In this document: one piece after another, positions 34,943 to 43,573 of the stretch
How positions within the stretch are numbered: position 1 is the first letter of the stretch
Layout: every line of letters starts with the position of its first letter
Source: Myxococcota bacterium
GTDB taxonomy: Bacteria; Myxococcota_A; UBA796
DNA length: 64,000 nucleotides
Assembly: GCA_029251165.1 (NCBI GenBank)
Contig: JAQXDW010000095.1
Coordinates: forward strand, 1 to 64,000
Reading direction: 5' to 3'
Notes under the pieces: generated by a model
The model's input: only the letters and a program-made list of their open reading frames with translations
Database searches by the model: none
What the model was told of the DNA's origin: nothing
Program-made: the position numbers and the translations under genes

Positions 34943-36340
34943 ATGCTGTGGGTACTTGGACTGGGATGCTCGGAGCCGGTGATCGAGGAGCGACCATGGA
35001 GTGCAGATCCCATCCTGCTGACCATCAGCGTTCATGGTCACAACTATGGGCTCGACACCAGCAATGAGGACGCAGCGTCGTACCGCGAAGAGCGCTACAC
35101 GAGCCATCAGACGGAGCTGCTCTGGCTTGCAGACCTCGCAGAGTCTGAGGGCATGCTGCTCAGCGTGCAGCTCAACGGCGAGTATGCCCGAGATGCCATC
35201 GCCTTCGACGACACCGCGCACCTCGATGCCTTGCAGGATGCCGGACACGAGCTGTCGGTTCACTTTCATCGCTTCCACCTCGATCCGGAGGGCAGCAGCT
35301 GGCTGGAGTACGAGGCGCACGAGGCGAGCGAGGCGCGGGTTCGGCAGACCTGGGCAGACCACATCAATGCGTTCGAGGATGCTGTCGGGACCGCGCCGAT
35401 TCGTGTGGATGCCGCCACCGGCATCGACACCCCTGAGCAGCTCGCCCTGCTCGATGACCTGGAGGCGGAGTACGGCATCGAGGTCAGCCACAACCTGGGA
35501 GAGCGCCTGTCGTACACTCCCTGGAACATCAAGCCGATGACCCCCTATCGCCGGGCTGTAGGGGCCTACACCCGCTCCGATCCCGACGGACAGTCGATCA
35601 CCACCAGCGCGCTGGGGCAGGTCACCAACGCGCCCCCTCAAGGGCACCACGCCGTCTACAGCTCGCCCGATCAGATCCGCCGACACCTCCTGGTCTTGGA
35701 GGCGGAGCGTCGACACCAGGCGCTTGCTGGGGTGGACGATCCGGTCTGGCAGTTCGGGATCATGACCCACCTCGACCTCAACGCCGCCAACCGCCTGCCG
35801 GTGGAGAACATGGTCCGGGAGCTGGCGGAGCAGACCCGCCGCGATGGCCTCGCCGTGCCGGCCACCGACTCGATTGTGCTCGATGCGTTTGAGGCGTGGG
35901 AGGTTCGGAACCCGGGAGCGGTCGCGTTCTCGTTTGACTGGGAGGGCTGGCTGGCTGGCGATGATGTGTCGCTGCCCTATGCCCTGGAGGGGGTCATCTG
36001 CGGCCTGAAAGACACGGAGCATCACGCCTCCATTGTGCCCTCATCAGGGGTCTATGGGGTCGAGCTGAAGGGCCGGGAGATCATGCGCGAGCCTCCAGAT
36101 GAGCGAGGCTTTCCGGGAGAGATGGCCGTCGGGGATGCACTGGGTCCGATCTACATGCTGTGGAGCGAGCAGCACAGCGACACCACCATCGACTTCTCTC
36201 CCAAGCTCTCCGGCACAGTCTGGGTCATGGATGGCCTCTCCGGTGAGATCACCACCCAGGATGCTGGGCAGCTGACGGTCCCCACCGCCCCCATCCTCGT
36301 CACCCGAGACCCCGCCCTGCTGGATGGGTGCGAGGCATAG
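34943..36340 (+). CDS. Lipoprotein resembling polysaccharide deacetylases
   Basis: 465 residues from ATG 34943, with GGAGG six bases upstream; the longer open frame to 34844 covers an AT-rich promoter region. The lipobox is LGLGC. The fold cues are SVQLNGEYARDAIAF, HLDALQDAGHELSVHFHRFH and IRVDAATGID, the layout of a NodB-like (CE4) polysaccharide deacetylase barrel in which the HxHRF pair would bind metal. The usual TFDDG motif is not seen, so catalysis is uncertain. It is monocistronic, between AT-rich intergenic regions. Confidence 0.65.
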   Translation: MLWVLGLGCSEPVIEERPWSADPILLTISVHGHNYGLDTSNEDAASYREERYTSHQTELLWLADLAESEGMLLSVQLNGEYARDAIAFDDTAHLDALQDAGHELSVHFHRFHLDPEGSSWLEYEAHEASEARVRQTWADHINAFEDAVGTAPIRVDAATGIDTPEQLALLDDLEAEYGIEVSHNLGERLSYTPWNIKPMTPYRRAVGAYTRSDPDGQSITTSALGQVTNAPPQGHHAVYSSPDQIRRHLLVLEAERRHQALAGVDDPVWQFGIMTHLDLNAANRLPVENMVRELAEQTRRDGLAVPATDSIVLDAFEAWEVRNPGAVAFSFDWEGWLAGDDVSLPYALEGVICGLKDTEHHASIVPSSGVYGVELKGREIMREPPDERGFPGEMAVGDALGPIYMLWSEQHSDTTIDFSPKLSGTVWVMDGLSGEITTQDAGQLTVPTAPILVTRDPALLDGCEA

Positions 36341-36385
36341 CAGCGCGCCGTCACTGGCTTGGAAGCATCACGACCTGAATTAAAC

Positions 36386-36400
36386 AATTGAGATTCAATT
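36386..36400. promoter_or_regulatory. AT-rich inverted repeat upstream of sigma/CHAT operon
   Basis: AATTGA (36386-36391), GAT, TCAATT (36395-36400) is a perfect inverted repeat within a strikingly AT-rich 120-bp stretch (36370-36480) in this GC-rich genome. It lies 114 bp before the start of the winged-helix gene and is a good candidate operator or promoter zone for the operon. Confidence 0.4.
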
Positions 36401-36513
36401 CCAACGGCTCTGGTCTGATGGGCAGCCCGGCGAGAAGACGAAAACACCAGACAGAAAGAAAAATTGTCAGAACACCGACCCTGCTGGCGAACAGGTCTGT
36501 CAGGAGGTCAGGT

Positions 36514-36816
36514 GTGGATGTGATAGCGCTGAATGCCGCAGATGTTGATCTGAAGCGACGGGAGATCCGCCGCGCGGAGCAGACCCTTCGACTGACCCGG
36601 ATCGAGCACCGGCTGATGCAGTGGTTTGCCCGACATCCCGGCGAGCTGTTCAGCCAGGCAGAGCTGCTGGAGGCTGTGTGGGGCTACCTGCCCGGGACGC
36701 GATCTTGCACGGTCTACACCACCATCCAGCGCCTCCGACGGAAGCTGGAGATCGATCCCCGACACCCTCGTCATCTCCAGACGGTCTATGGTGTCGGCTA
36801 TCGGTTCGAGCCGTGA
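36514..36816 (+). CDS. Stand-alone OmpR-type winged-helix DNA-binding protein
   Basis: The start is GTG 36514 (GGAGG at 36503-36507), giving 100 residues; an ATG at 36388 is open but lacks a ribosome site. The sequence is one Trans_reg_C domain: LTRIEHRLMQWFARHPGELF, SQAELLEAVWGYLPGTRS, TVYTTIQRLRRKLEIDPRHP and a terminal VYGVGYRFEP. No receiver or sensor domain is attached, so it may be constitutive or gated by partners. It overlaps the sigma factor start by four bases (GTGA). Confidence 0.82.
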   Translation: MDVIALNAADVDLKRREIRRAEQTLRLTRIEHRLMQWFARHPGELFSQAELLEAVWGYLPGTRSCTVYTTIQRLRRKLEIDPRHPRHLQTVYGVGYRFEP

Positions 36817-37496
36817 GCATGCTCTGGGCGCTCACGGCTCGGTCGATGCCGGAGACGACGCTCTCCTCGAACGAAGAGGCGGTGATGCCCAGGACCCCGG
36901 AGCAGCTCCTCACTGACACCCTCTGCGGCAGCACTGAGGCTCGGGAGGGACTGATGCGCTGCCTCCTGCCGGTGATTCATGCCCGGGTTGGTCGCGCGGT
37001 CCTGCGCCATGGTCCCGCCTCGGTCCACAACAACCTCCGGATGGAGGTCGAGGATCTGGTGCAGGAGATCTGCCTGTCGCTGTTTACCGATGACTGTCGG
37101 ATCCTGCGCAGCTGGTCGAGCCGCCACGGCGTCCCGCTGGCAGGCTTTGTGGGCATGGTGTCTCGTCGGCGCACGATCTCGCTGCTGCGGCGGCGCTGGC
37201 AGACCGAGACGCCGGTCCCCGACGAGCTCCTGGCGCAGGCTGCGGGAGCGGCCGCTCTGGAGGACGATCTGATCCGCCGAGATCTTCTGATGCGCGCATT
37301 TGCGGTTGTGGAGTCGGCGCAGAAGCCGCTGGGCCGACAGATGCTGCGGATGCTGTTTATCGAGGGGCTCCCGGTGTCTGAGATTGAGGCACAGACCGGT
37401 CGCAGCGCAGCGGCAATTTACCAGTGGCGCCACCGGCTGATCGGGGCGCTCCAGCAGGTGCTCCAGCAGCTTAAGGCTGAGGCAGGTGACGAATGA
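36813..37496 (+). CDS. Sigma-70-like (ECF-type) sigma factor
   Basis: About 227 residues from GTG 36813 (ATG 36819 is an alternative). Region 2 is NLRMEVEDLVQEICLSLFTDD and GVPLAGFVGMVSRRRTISLLRRR. Region 4 is LGRQMLRMLFIEGLPVSEIEAQ and TGRSAAAIYQWRHRLIGALQQ, a helix-turn-helix. The sigma2 helix 'EVEDLVQEI' and sigma4 spacing are those of ECF-like factors, with an N-terminal helix of ~45 residues. It is translationally linked to the winged-helix gene before and the membrane protein after. Confidence 0.82.
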   Translation: MSMLWALTARSMPETTLSSNEEAVMPRTPEQLLTDTLCGSTEAREGLMRCLLPVIHARVGRAVLRHGPASVHNNLRMEVEDLVQEICLSLFTDDCRILRSWSSRHGVPLAGFVGMVSRRRTISLLRRRWQTETPVPDELLAQAAGAAALEDDLIRRDLLMRAFAVVESAQKPLGRQMLRMLFIEGLPVSEIEAQTGRSAAAIYQWRHRLIGALQQVLQQLKAEAGDE

Positions 37497-38251
37497 AGTC
37501 AGACAACAGCCCTGATGAGCTCGACATGGAGCACCTCGATGCGCGCTGGGATGCGCTGTCGGCAGGAGAGCTGAGCGACGAAGAGGCCGCCGCGCTCGCT
37601 GCGCTGGATCCTGCCGCAGCGCTGGCCCTCGCGCCGCTCGGCTCAGGCTTTGCAAGCCGCCTCAGCGCGGAGCTGGCGGTGATCCCGCTGCCGTCCGCGC
37701 CGGCCCCGCGCCGTCGCCGATGGCTCTGGGCTCCCCGGCTGCTGGCTGCCCTGGCGGTGCTGTGTGTGGTCCGGCTCGGGGTGGTGCTCAGCACGTCGCC
37801 GACGGCGCTCCCGAGCTATCGGCTGCTCGCCCGCCCCGGTGACCTCCCTGAGCGCTCGAACAGCGCCGACTCGGATGCGGTCATGACCCTGGCGACCGGC
37901 TCTGCGATGCGTCTCCTCATCCGCCCCCACACCCGACCCGAGTCCCCCACGCAGGTCGCGGTGTTCTCGCAGACGGCACAGGGGTGGGCGCCGATGTCGC
38001 TCAAGGTGTCCTCGGACGGCGGCGTGCATCGACTGGTGGGCACGGTTGGGGATGACCTCTCGCTGCCGGCCGGCCACCACACCCTGCTGATCGGCGTCGG
38101 GCCGGCGGGTCCGGTCGGGCTGCTGGAGCGCGCGGCTCCGGTGCGGGGGTGGCGTGCGACCTTCTCCGCAGATGCCCTGGACACCGCCATGCAGGACCCG
38201 CCTGAGCACTGGACCTTCTGGCAGCATGAGGTCATCATCTCTACGAAATGA
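37493..38251 (+). CDS. Single-pass membrane protein, putative anti-sigma factor
   Basis: 252 residues, ATGA overlap with the sigma gene. An acidic helical N-terminus (ELDMEHLDARWDALSAGELSDEEAAALAAL) faces the cytoplasm, followed by an Arg-rich stop and one transmembrane helix (LLAALAVLCVVRLGVVL, about 84-100). The outside part is beta-rich. The 'ALSAGELSDEEAAALAAL' segment is the usual opening of anti-sigma domains that hold ECF factors, though the zinc motif is missing. The next gene is a CHAT protease-like lipoprotein. Confidence 0.75.
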   Translation: MKSDNSPDELDMEHLDARWDALSAGELSDEEAAALAALDPAAALALAPLGSGFASRLSAELAVIPLPSAPAPRRRRWLWAPRLLAALAVLCVVRLGVVLSTSPTALPSYRLLARPGDLPERSNSADSDAVMTLATGSAMRLLIRPHTRPESPTQVAVFSQTAQGWAPMSLKVSSDGGVHRLVGTVGDDLSLPAGHHTLLIGVGPAGPVGLLERAAPVRGWRATFSADALDTAMQDPPEHWTFWQHEVIISTK

Positions 38252-40536
38252 TCTTCCTCGCGCTGCTTGGCTGTATGCAGCCACCGTCACCGGCCACGCT
38301 GCCGCTGATGTTTGATGGCTGTGCAGCGGTGGAGGCCGGCCCGCGCTGCCTGATGCGTGGCGCGTCGGTGCGCCTGTGGATCGAGGCGCTCCCGCCGCTG
38401 GACGTGCGCGTTGATGGACAGCTGGTGACAGTGCTCGCCCAGGTCGAGGGCGGCGGGGTGCTGCTGGACGTGCCGACTCCGGTCGGCGCCGAAGAAGTGG
38501 TGATTGCCGATGAAACCGGGCGGATCGGACGGCTCCTGCTGGGGGAAGCGCCGCCCGATGCTGTGGAGCAGCCAGCGCTGCTGGCGGGGCTGTCTTTGGT
38601 AGAGGCTGCGATTCATCGCGGCGACGTCGTGGCTGCAGAGGCGCACCTCCAGCAGCTCCAGGCGGTGCTTCCCGGAGACATCCGCTCGGCGTGGCAGGTC
38701 GCGCACTGGCAGGGAGAGCTGGCGGGCTATCGCGGTGATCACCGCGCCGCGATGGGGCACTACCGGATGGCGAACCAGCTCGCAGGGCGACTGCTGGATC
38801 CCGTCAACACCACCACCTTGGTCCGGCTGGCCGAGAACCTCGCGGCGGTGGGGCGCCATCGAGAGGCGCGCCAGCTCCTGCGGGATGTCCAGGGCTGTGT
38901 GGCGCAGGAGGCTCGGGCATGGCTGATGCTGGAGGCTGTGGAGCTGAGTGATGTGGAGCGGGCACCGATCCGGTCGCTCGACTGCCGCGGGGTCTCCCGA
39001 GTGGCGCTCTCCAAGGCCCGCGATGCCTTGAGGCTGGAGGACCTCGATGCGATGGCTGCAGCGCTCCAGGATGCCGCACCGCAGGGACACGACGAGGCGC
39101 TGTGGGCACTGTACCTCCAAGGCCGACTCCACCAGCGCCGCGGCGAGCTTGCTGTGGCACGCGAGGTGATGGACAGGGTGATCGCCTCGACCGGAGAAGC
39201 CTCTCCGCGCCACCGATGGCAGTCGCTGGTGGCTCAGGGGGAGATCCTCGCCGCGCTCGGGCAGCACACCGAGGCCATCGTGGTGCTCCACGAGGCCCGT
39301 GCGGTCCTGCTGCGTCACAGCCTGATGGTCCCGCTCCACAACGGCCGCGATCGCTTCCTCAGCCGGGGACTGTCTGCTGACCGGCTGCTGGTGACCGTGC
39401 TGCTGGAGGACGGACAGGTCGCAGAGGCCCTGACGGTGATTCGAAGCGCACGACTCCAGCTCCTCCAGGGACTGCTGGTCGAGCAGTTCTCTGTGTCGGA
39501 TCAAGCACGCTGGACTGCTGCAGTGAAGCACTACCAGGAGGCGCGCGCGGCGGTGACACCAGCGCAGTGGACCGCCACCGGAGAGCAGAGCCGGGTCTTG
39601 ATGACCCTGCGGCGCCGGCAGAAGGAGGTCGCCCGTCAGGCCTTTGACGCCGGCACTCCCCAGAGCCTGCCTACACTGTCGCTGCGATCACCGGAGCCTG
39701 GCGAGCTGATGCTGGCGTGGTTTGAGCTGGGAGAGGGCTGGGTGGGAATCGCGGCCAGCTCGGATGCGATCCTCGCAGCTTCGATTGATGGAGTCGAGCC
39801 CGATGCCTCTCCCGAGGAGCGTGCGAGGCTGCTGGCCCCGTTTGCCACCCAGATCGCATCCGCTGACGTGCTCACCCTGCTGCCGCATGGCCCGCTTCGT
39901 GGCGAAGACCTGCACATGCTGCCCCTTGATGGTCGGCCCTTGCTGGCACACCTCCCGGTCCGCTACAGCCTCGATCTGCCCCCTCGGAGCCCTCGTCCAG
40001 CCGGGACCCGCGCAGCTGTCGTCAGCGATCCCCGGCTCAACCTGCATGGCGCACGGGAGGAAGCCGATCTGGTCGCTGCTGCGCTGGGTCAGGCTGGGTG
40101 GGTGGTGGACACCCTCTCCGGGACCGAGGCCGCTCGCAGCCCGCTGCTGTCGCTGCTGTCGGGCGTCTCCATGCTGCACTACGCCGGACACGGGGAGCGC
40201 AACAACATCGTGACGGAGAGTGCGTTTCTGGTCGCAGCCGGCGAGCGACTGACTGTGGGTGACCTGCTCACCCTGGCTCAGGCTCCGCAGACTGTGGTGC
40301 TCTCCACGTGTGATGGTGCCGCCTCTCCGGCGGTTGCTGCCGAGAGTCTCGGGCTCGCTCAGGCATTCCTTCTGGCGGGGGCAGAGCAGGTCATCGCAGC
40401 GGTGGAGCCAGTCCAGGACCGCGACAGTCGCGTGCTGATGGAGCACCTGTACGCGAGCCCAGCCGATCCCGTTGGCGCATGGCGGGATGCCGTGCTCGCG
40501 TCAGACGCGGCTCCGTATCGGCTGATGGTACCCTGA
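38248..40536 (+). CDS. TPR-CHAT domain lipoprotein
   Basis: 762 residues beginning IFLALLGCMQPP, a lipobox. Residues ~100-440 form TPR-like helical repeats (LAGYRGDHRAAMGHYRMANQ, LAAVGRHREARQLLRDVQGC, LYLQGRLHQRRGELAVAREV). Residues ~530-760 are a CHAT (caspase-HetF) domain: LPHGPLRGEDLHMLPLDG, catalytic His in HYAGHGERNN (about 648), catalytic Cys in VVLSTCDG (about 688), then GLAQAFLLAGAEQVIAAVEP. Both catalytic residues are present. Start overlaps the anti-sigma-like gene (ATGA). It is a membrane-attached protease-like partner of the sigma pair. Confidence 0.86.
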   Translation: MIFLALLGCMQPPSPATLPLMFDGCAAVEAGPRCLMRGASVRLWIEALPPLDVRVDGQLVTVLAQVEGGGVLLDVPTPVGAEEVVIADETGRIGRLLLGEAPPDAVEQPALLAGLSLVEAAIHRGDVVAAEAHLQQLQAVLPGDIRSAWQVAHWQGELAGYRGDHRAAMGHYRMANQLAGRLLDPVNTTTLVRLAENLAAVGRHREARQLLRDVQGCVAQEARAWLMLEAVELSDVERAPIRSLDCRGVSRVALSKARDALRLEDLDAMAAALQDAAPQGHDEALWALYLQGRLHQRRGELAVAREVMDRVIASTGEASPRHRWQSLVAQGEILAALGQHTEAIVVLHEARAVLLRHSLMVPLHNGRDRFLSRGLSADRLLVTVLLEDGQVAEALTVIRSARLQLLQGLLVEQFSVSDQARWTAAVKHYQEARAAVTPAQWTATGEQSRVLMTLRRRQKEVARQAFDAGTPQSLPTLSLRSPEPGELMLAWFELGEGWVGIAASSDAILAASIDGVEPDASPEERARLLAPFATQIASADVLTLLPHGPLRGEDLHMLPLDGRPLLAHLPVRYSLDLPPRSPRPAGTRAAVVSDPRLNLHGAREEADLVAAALGQAGWVVDTLSGTEAARSPLLSLLSGVSMLHYAGHGERNNIVTESAFLVAAGERLTVGDLLTLAQAPQTVVLSTCDGAASPAVAAESLGLAQAFLLAGAEQVIAAVEPVQDRDSRVLMEHLYASPADPVGAWRDAVLASDAAPYRLMVP

Positions 40537-40632
40537 GGCGTTCCGGCGCCGACGCTGCCCCGCGGAGGACGTGTCTGGTGGTGTGGTCGGGCTGCCCCGT
40601 GCGCCTGTTTGGAGCACGACCGGGCTCGACAA

Positions 40633-41490
40633 TCACCGACACTCGCTCACCGAGCGGTACACCAGCCGCTGCTCATACCCGACCGTAAGCCCGAAGACGC
40701 CCAGCAGCACAGACCAGCTCTCTCGGCTCGGCAGCAGGATTCCCTCCACGACCTGGCCCCGCAGGTGGAGCTGTCCGTCCATGACCTTCATCCGCAGCGG
40801 CCAGTCTCCGAGCGTCAGCCGCTTCGGCAGCACCGAGTCCAGCTCTGTCGCCGTCTTCCCGCCGCCTGGAAAGAACGCCGTCGCTGTCAGAAGCGGCGCG
40901 TTTCGCTTGTCCGATGTCGGCACTTCGATCACCAGCTCCGCCCCGCTCCGTGGATCACTCCAGCGCATGAAGCTGGTCGTGATCGATCCGGAGAACCACG
41001 CATCGATGGAGTCCCGCAGCAGGTTCATGCTTTCTTCGGGATCTCCCTCGCTGATTGAGAGCGAGAGGCTCCGAGCGTCCTCCTCTTCTGGTGGAGTGTC
41101 GGCGGAGGCATCCCCGCGGTCTGTCTCCTCTGCGTTGAGGTTGGTGACAATGCTCGGATCGATCGCTCCGACCAGCGGCATGATCGGCAGGTCCACCGTC
41201 AGGTCGCCGTCCGAGCTGGTGACCGCATACGAGAACGATGTCCAGACCCCATTCTCCAGTCGCCCGGAGAACGTGCCGCTCCCGGTGACCGACTCGCTGC
41301 CGCTGCTGGAGAACACGGAGGCGGGCTGGTACAGCGCCAGCTCAGCGGAGAGGAAGCCGGTGATGTCCCAGCACTTCCCGACGGGCCCGTGGGTCAGGGC
41401 GAACGCAGCATCCTCCCAGGCGTCGACATCATCGAGGTTGAGGTTGGGGGGAGGGGCACCAGCAGCGGCAGCGATGAGCAGGAGCATCAC
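40633..41490 (-). CDS. Exported protein of unknown function
   Basis: 285 residues from GTG 41490 (GTGA overlap; ATG 41487 is the next codon). The signal peptide is MLLLIAAAAGAPPPN. The mature chain is beta-rich and Ser/Thr-rich (SSSGSESVTGSGTFSGRLENG) with one acidic insert (ETDRGDASADTPPEEEDARS). No family is recognised. It is co-translated with the outer-membrane protein upstream and probably acts with it. The 96 bp between it and the CHAT gene (convergent) hold no clear terminator. Confidence 0.65.
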   Translation of the reverse strand: MMLLLIAAAAGAPPPNLNLDDVDAWEDAAFALTHGPVGKCWDITGFLSAELALYQPASVFSSSGSESVTGSGTFSGRLENGVWTSFSYAVTSSDGDLTVDLPIMPLVGAIDPSIVTNLNAEETDRGDASADTPPEEEDARSLSLSISEGDPEESMNLLRDSIDAWFSGSITTSFMRWSDPRSGAELVIEVPTSDKRNAPLLTATAFFPGGGKTATELDSVLPKRLTLGDWPLRMKVMDGQLHLRGQVVEGILLPSRESWSVLLGVFGLTVGYEQRLVYRSVSECR

Positions 41491-42266
41491 TGATCCTCGG
41501 TGGAGAGGTTGGGGGTGAGGTTGATTCCCAGGCCGACCTCCCAGCGCAGTCCCTGGGCGGTCTGCTGGAAGCTACCCTGGCCAGAGAGCCGAACCCAGCC
41601 CCGCTCACGGGCCAGCCCGAGCAGCGCGATCGGCTCGAGGTCTCCGGGACGCTGGCCGGCGATGATGGTGTCGAGACCAGCCCCGATGTAGGGGGAGAAC
41701 GAACCGGCTTCCACCGACAGGATCCCCCGCCCGCCCACCAGCAGAGCGGGATCGAGGGTGGCATCTTCGTAGCGGGCCTGCTCGTAGCGCAGGATGGGGC
41801 CGATTCGGAGTCCGACGGGGCCGATCCAGGGCCCGGCGAGGGTGCTGAGGGACACTGCGCTGCCGCCAACTCCGGCGAGGGGAATGTCCGCAGAGAGTCG
41901 GGTCTCTCCAGCGAGGGAGAATTCACCTTCGGTCAGCTGAAACCAGCGGTGTCCTCCAGCGATGCCCAGCCGACTGGAGGTGCTGCGGTCGAGGCCGCCG
42001 TAGGAGAGGGTGGGGCGGAGGAAGAGCCGCCCCCGCAGCCGGGGAGCGATGAGCCCAGCCGGCAGGGTGCTGCTGCCCCTCAGCATCTCCCGAATCTCCA
42101 CAGGCATCGCCTCGGTGTCTTCGACGCCGGCTTCGAAGTGGTTCAGCGCCGACTCCAGCTCCCCCTCGGCGTTGAGGAGAAAGGTCCGGGGAGCCTCCTC
42201 AGCGGGAGCCTCCTCAGCGGGGGAGTCGTCTTGGGCGAGCGCAAGAGCAGAGAGCAGAAAGATCAT
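41487..42266 (-). CDS. Putative outer-membrane beta-barrel protein
   Basis: 259 residues with signal peptide MIFLLSALALAQDD. After a short acidic Glu-Ala repeat linker (SPAEEAPAEEAP), the protein is a series of amphipathic strands (RGRLFLRPTLSYGGLDRS, VGLRIGPILRYEQARY, FSPYIGAGLDTIIAGQ, LRWEVGLGINLTPNLS), typical of a small barrel. No specific family is evident. It is the first gene of a two-gene unit. Confidence 0.65.
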   Translation of the reverse strand: MIFLLSALALAQDDSPAEEAPAEEAPRTFLLNAEGELESALNHFEAGVEDTEAMPVEIREMLRGSSTLPAGLIAPRLRGRLFLRPTLSYGGLDRSTSSRLGIAGGHRWFQLTEGEFSLAGETRLSADIPLAGVGGSAVSLSTLAGPWIGPVGLRIGPILRYEQARYEDATLDPALLVGGRGILSVEAGSFSPYIGAGLDTIIAGQRPGDLEPIALLGLARERGWVRLSGQGSFQQTAQGLRWEVGLGINLTPNLSTEDQ

Positions 42267-42594
42267 CGTGACACGGGAGCTGGAGACTTAGGGCAGACGT
42301 GCATCGGGGCCTCGTATTCAGATCTCGATGGCGTTGGTCTCCAAGAGTGTACTGCCGGCTCGCGCGGACGGCAGCGCTGGGGCTTCTGACCCGCTCCGAG
42401 GTCGCGATGACCCTGGAGCGACCGCAGCGTGATGGGCCGAGCCTCTTCGAGTGGTTCGTGTCGATGCGCGCTGCTTGTCTGCGGTCCTCAGCCTCGGGGC
42501 GATTGCTCGGGGCGATTGATGTCGAAGGACGCTCTCGCTGTGCTGCCAGAGTGGACCGCTCACCGGCGCTGCCAGGAGGCCGCCTCGAGCAGCA
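42267..42594. other. Intergenic region without a supported gene
   Basis: This 328-bp stretch between two minus-strand genes has several short open frames, none with a plausible start, signal or family. A small direct repeat GGGGCGATT occurs twice near 42498-42518. Promoter signals for the barrel gene starting at 42266 must lie here, but no good -35/-10 pair stands out. Confidence 0.5.
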
Positions 42595-43536
42595 TTACTC
42601 TGCGTTGAAGATCGTCAGCTGCCCGCTGTCTCCATCCAGCGCATACCCAAATCCGCCATCCAGCCAGATTCGATCGGGCATTCCCGACACCGCGATGGCC
42701 TCTGCGCTCGTCTCGGCAGGCGCCGCTGGATCCGTCAGGTCCAGCACCTCCACGCCACCCTCAACGCCGACGTACAGCATCCCATCCAGCACCGTCACCC
42801 CTGATGTCGCTGCTCCCTGCCACGCTCCGACCTCCGCGAGGTTCTCTGGATCCCGCGCATCCAGCACCAGGATTCCGTCCAGGCCGAGGCTCAAGTAGAT
42901 GTAGTCGGTCTCTCCCATGGACATCATCGCCCTGTCCACGCTCACCGGCGGAAGCCACTCGCCGATGACCTCCAGATCGGTGCTCAGCACCTGGATCTCG
43001 CCGAACTCCGTCAGCAGGAACATGCCCTCGGGGCGGCTGGAGAGGGTGGTCGGCACGCCGCCGGAGAGGGAGATCAGATCGATGGAGCGCATGTCGGCGT
43101 CTTCCTTGTACTCGATCTTCTCCAGCACGGGCTCGTCACCGTCCAGTCCGGTCAGCCACGCGCGTCCTTCTCCGGGGTCGACGGTCAGGCCGCGGACGTC
43201 GTAGCCGGTGATGTACTCCCCACGGATCATCATGTTGTTGGGCGAGTAGGAGCGGAAGGCACGATCAGTGCCTGCAAACACCCGGTTGCCGACGATGTCG
43301 AGCTCCCGGCAGGCCTCGCTCTCGTAGTAGACCTCTCTGGCCTCCGGGGAGGCGGGGTCGGAGACGTCCCACAGCTGCAGTCCGCCGCTCTCTCGGCAGG
43401 TGTAGACTGCATTTCCAGCGGCCACCATGTCTTCAGAGACCCCGACGAGGGTCTCGCTGAGGATCTCGCCGTATGCTCCCTCGACGACAGGGGGAGCGGG
43501 CTCAGGAGCGATGCAGGCCAGGGTGAGCAGAAGCAT
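42595..43536 (-). CDS. LVIVD-repeat beta-propeller lipoprotein
   Basis: 313 residues beginning MLLLTLACIAPEP, a very short signal with LTLAC lipobox. The mature part has repeated blades: GGLQLWDVSDPASP, DGILVLDARDPENLAEV, GGVEVLDLTDPAAPAE. These fit the LVIVD repeat, which forms a propeller at the cell surface. Partners are not evident; such proteins often bind sugars or other surface proteins. Confidence 0.8.
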   Translation of the reverse strand: MLLLTLACIAPEPAPPVVEGAYGEILSETLVGVSEDMVAAGNAVYTCRESGGLQLWDVSDPASPEAREVYYESEACRELDIVGNRVFAGTDRAFRSYSPNNMMIRGEYITGYDVRGLTVDPGEGRAWLTGLDGDEPVLEKIEYKEDADMRSIDLISLSGGVPTTLSSRPEGMFLLTEFGEIQVLSTDLEVIGEWLPPVSVDRAMMSMGETDYIYLSLGLDGILVLDARDPENLAEVGAWQGAATSGVTVLDGMLYVGVEGGVEVLDLTDPAAPAETSAEAIAVSGMPDRIWLDGGFGYALDGDSGQLTIFNAE

Positions 43537-43573
43537 GACCCCATTGTAGTTCCATCGGGCAGTGCACGACGAC

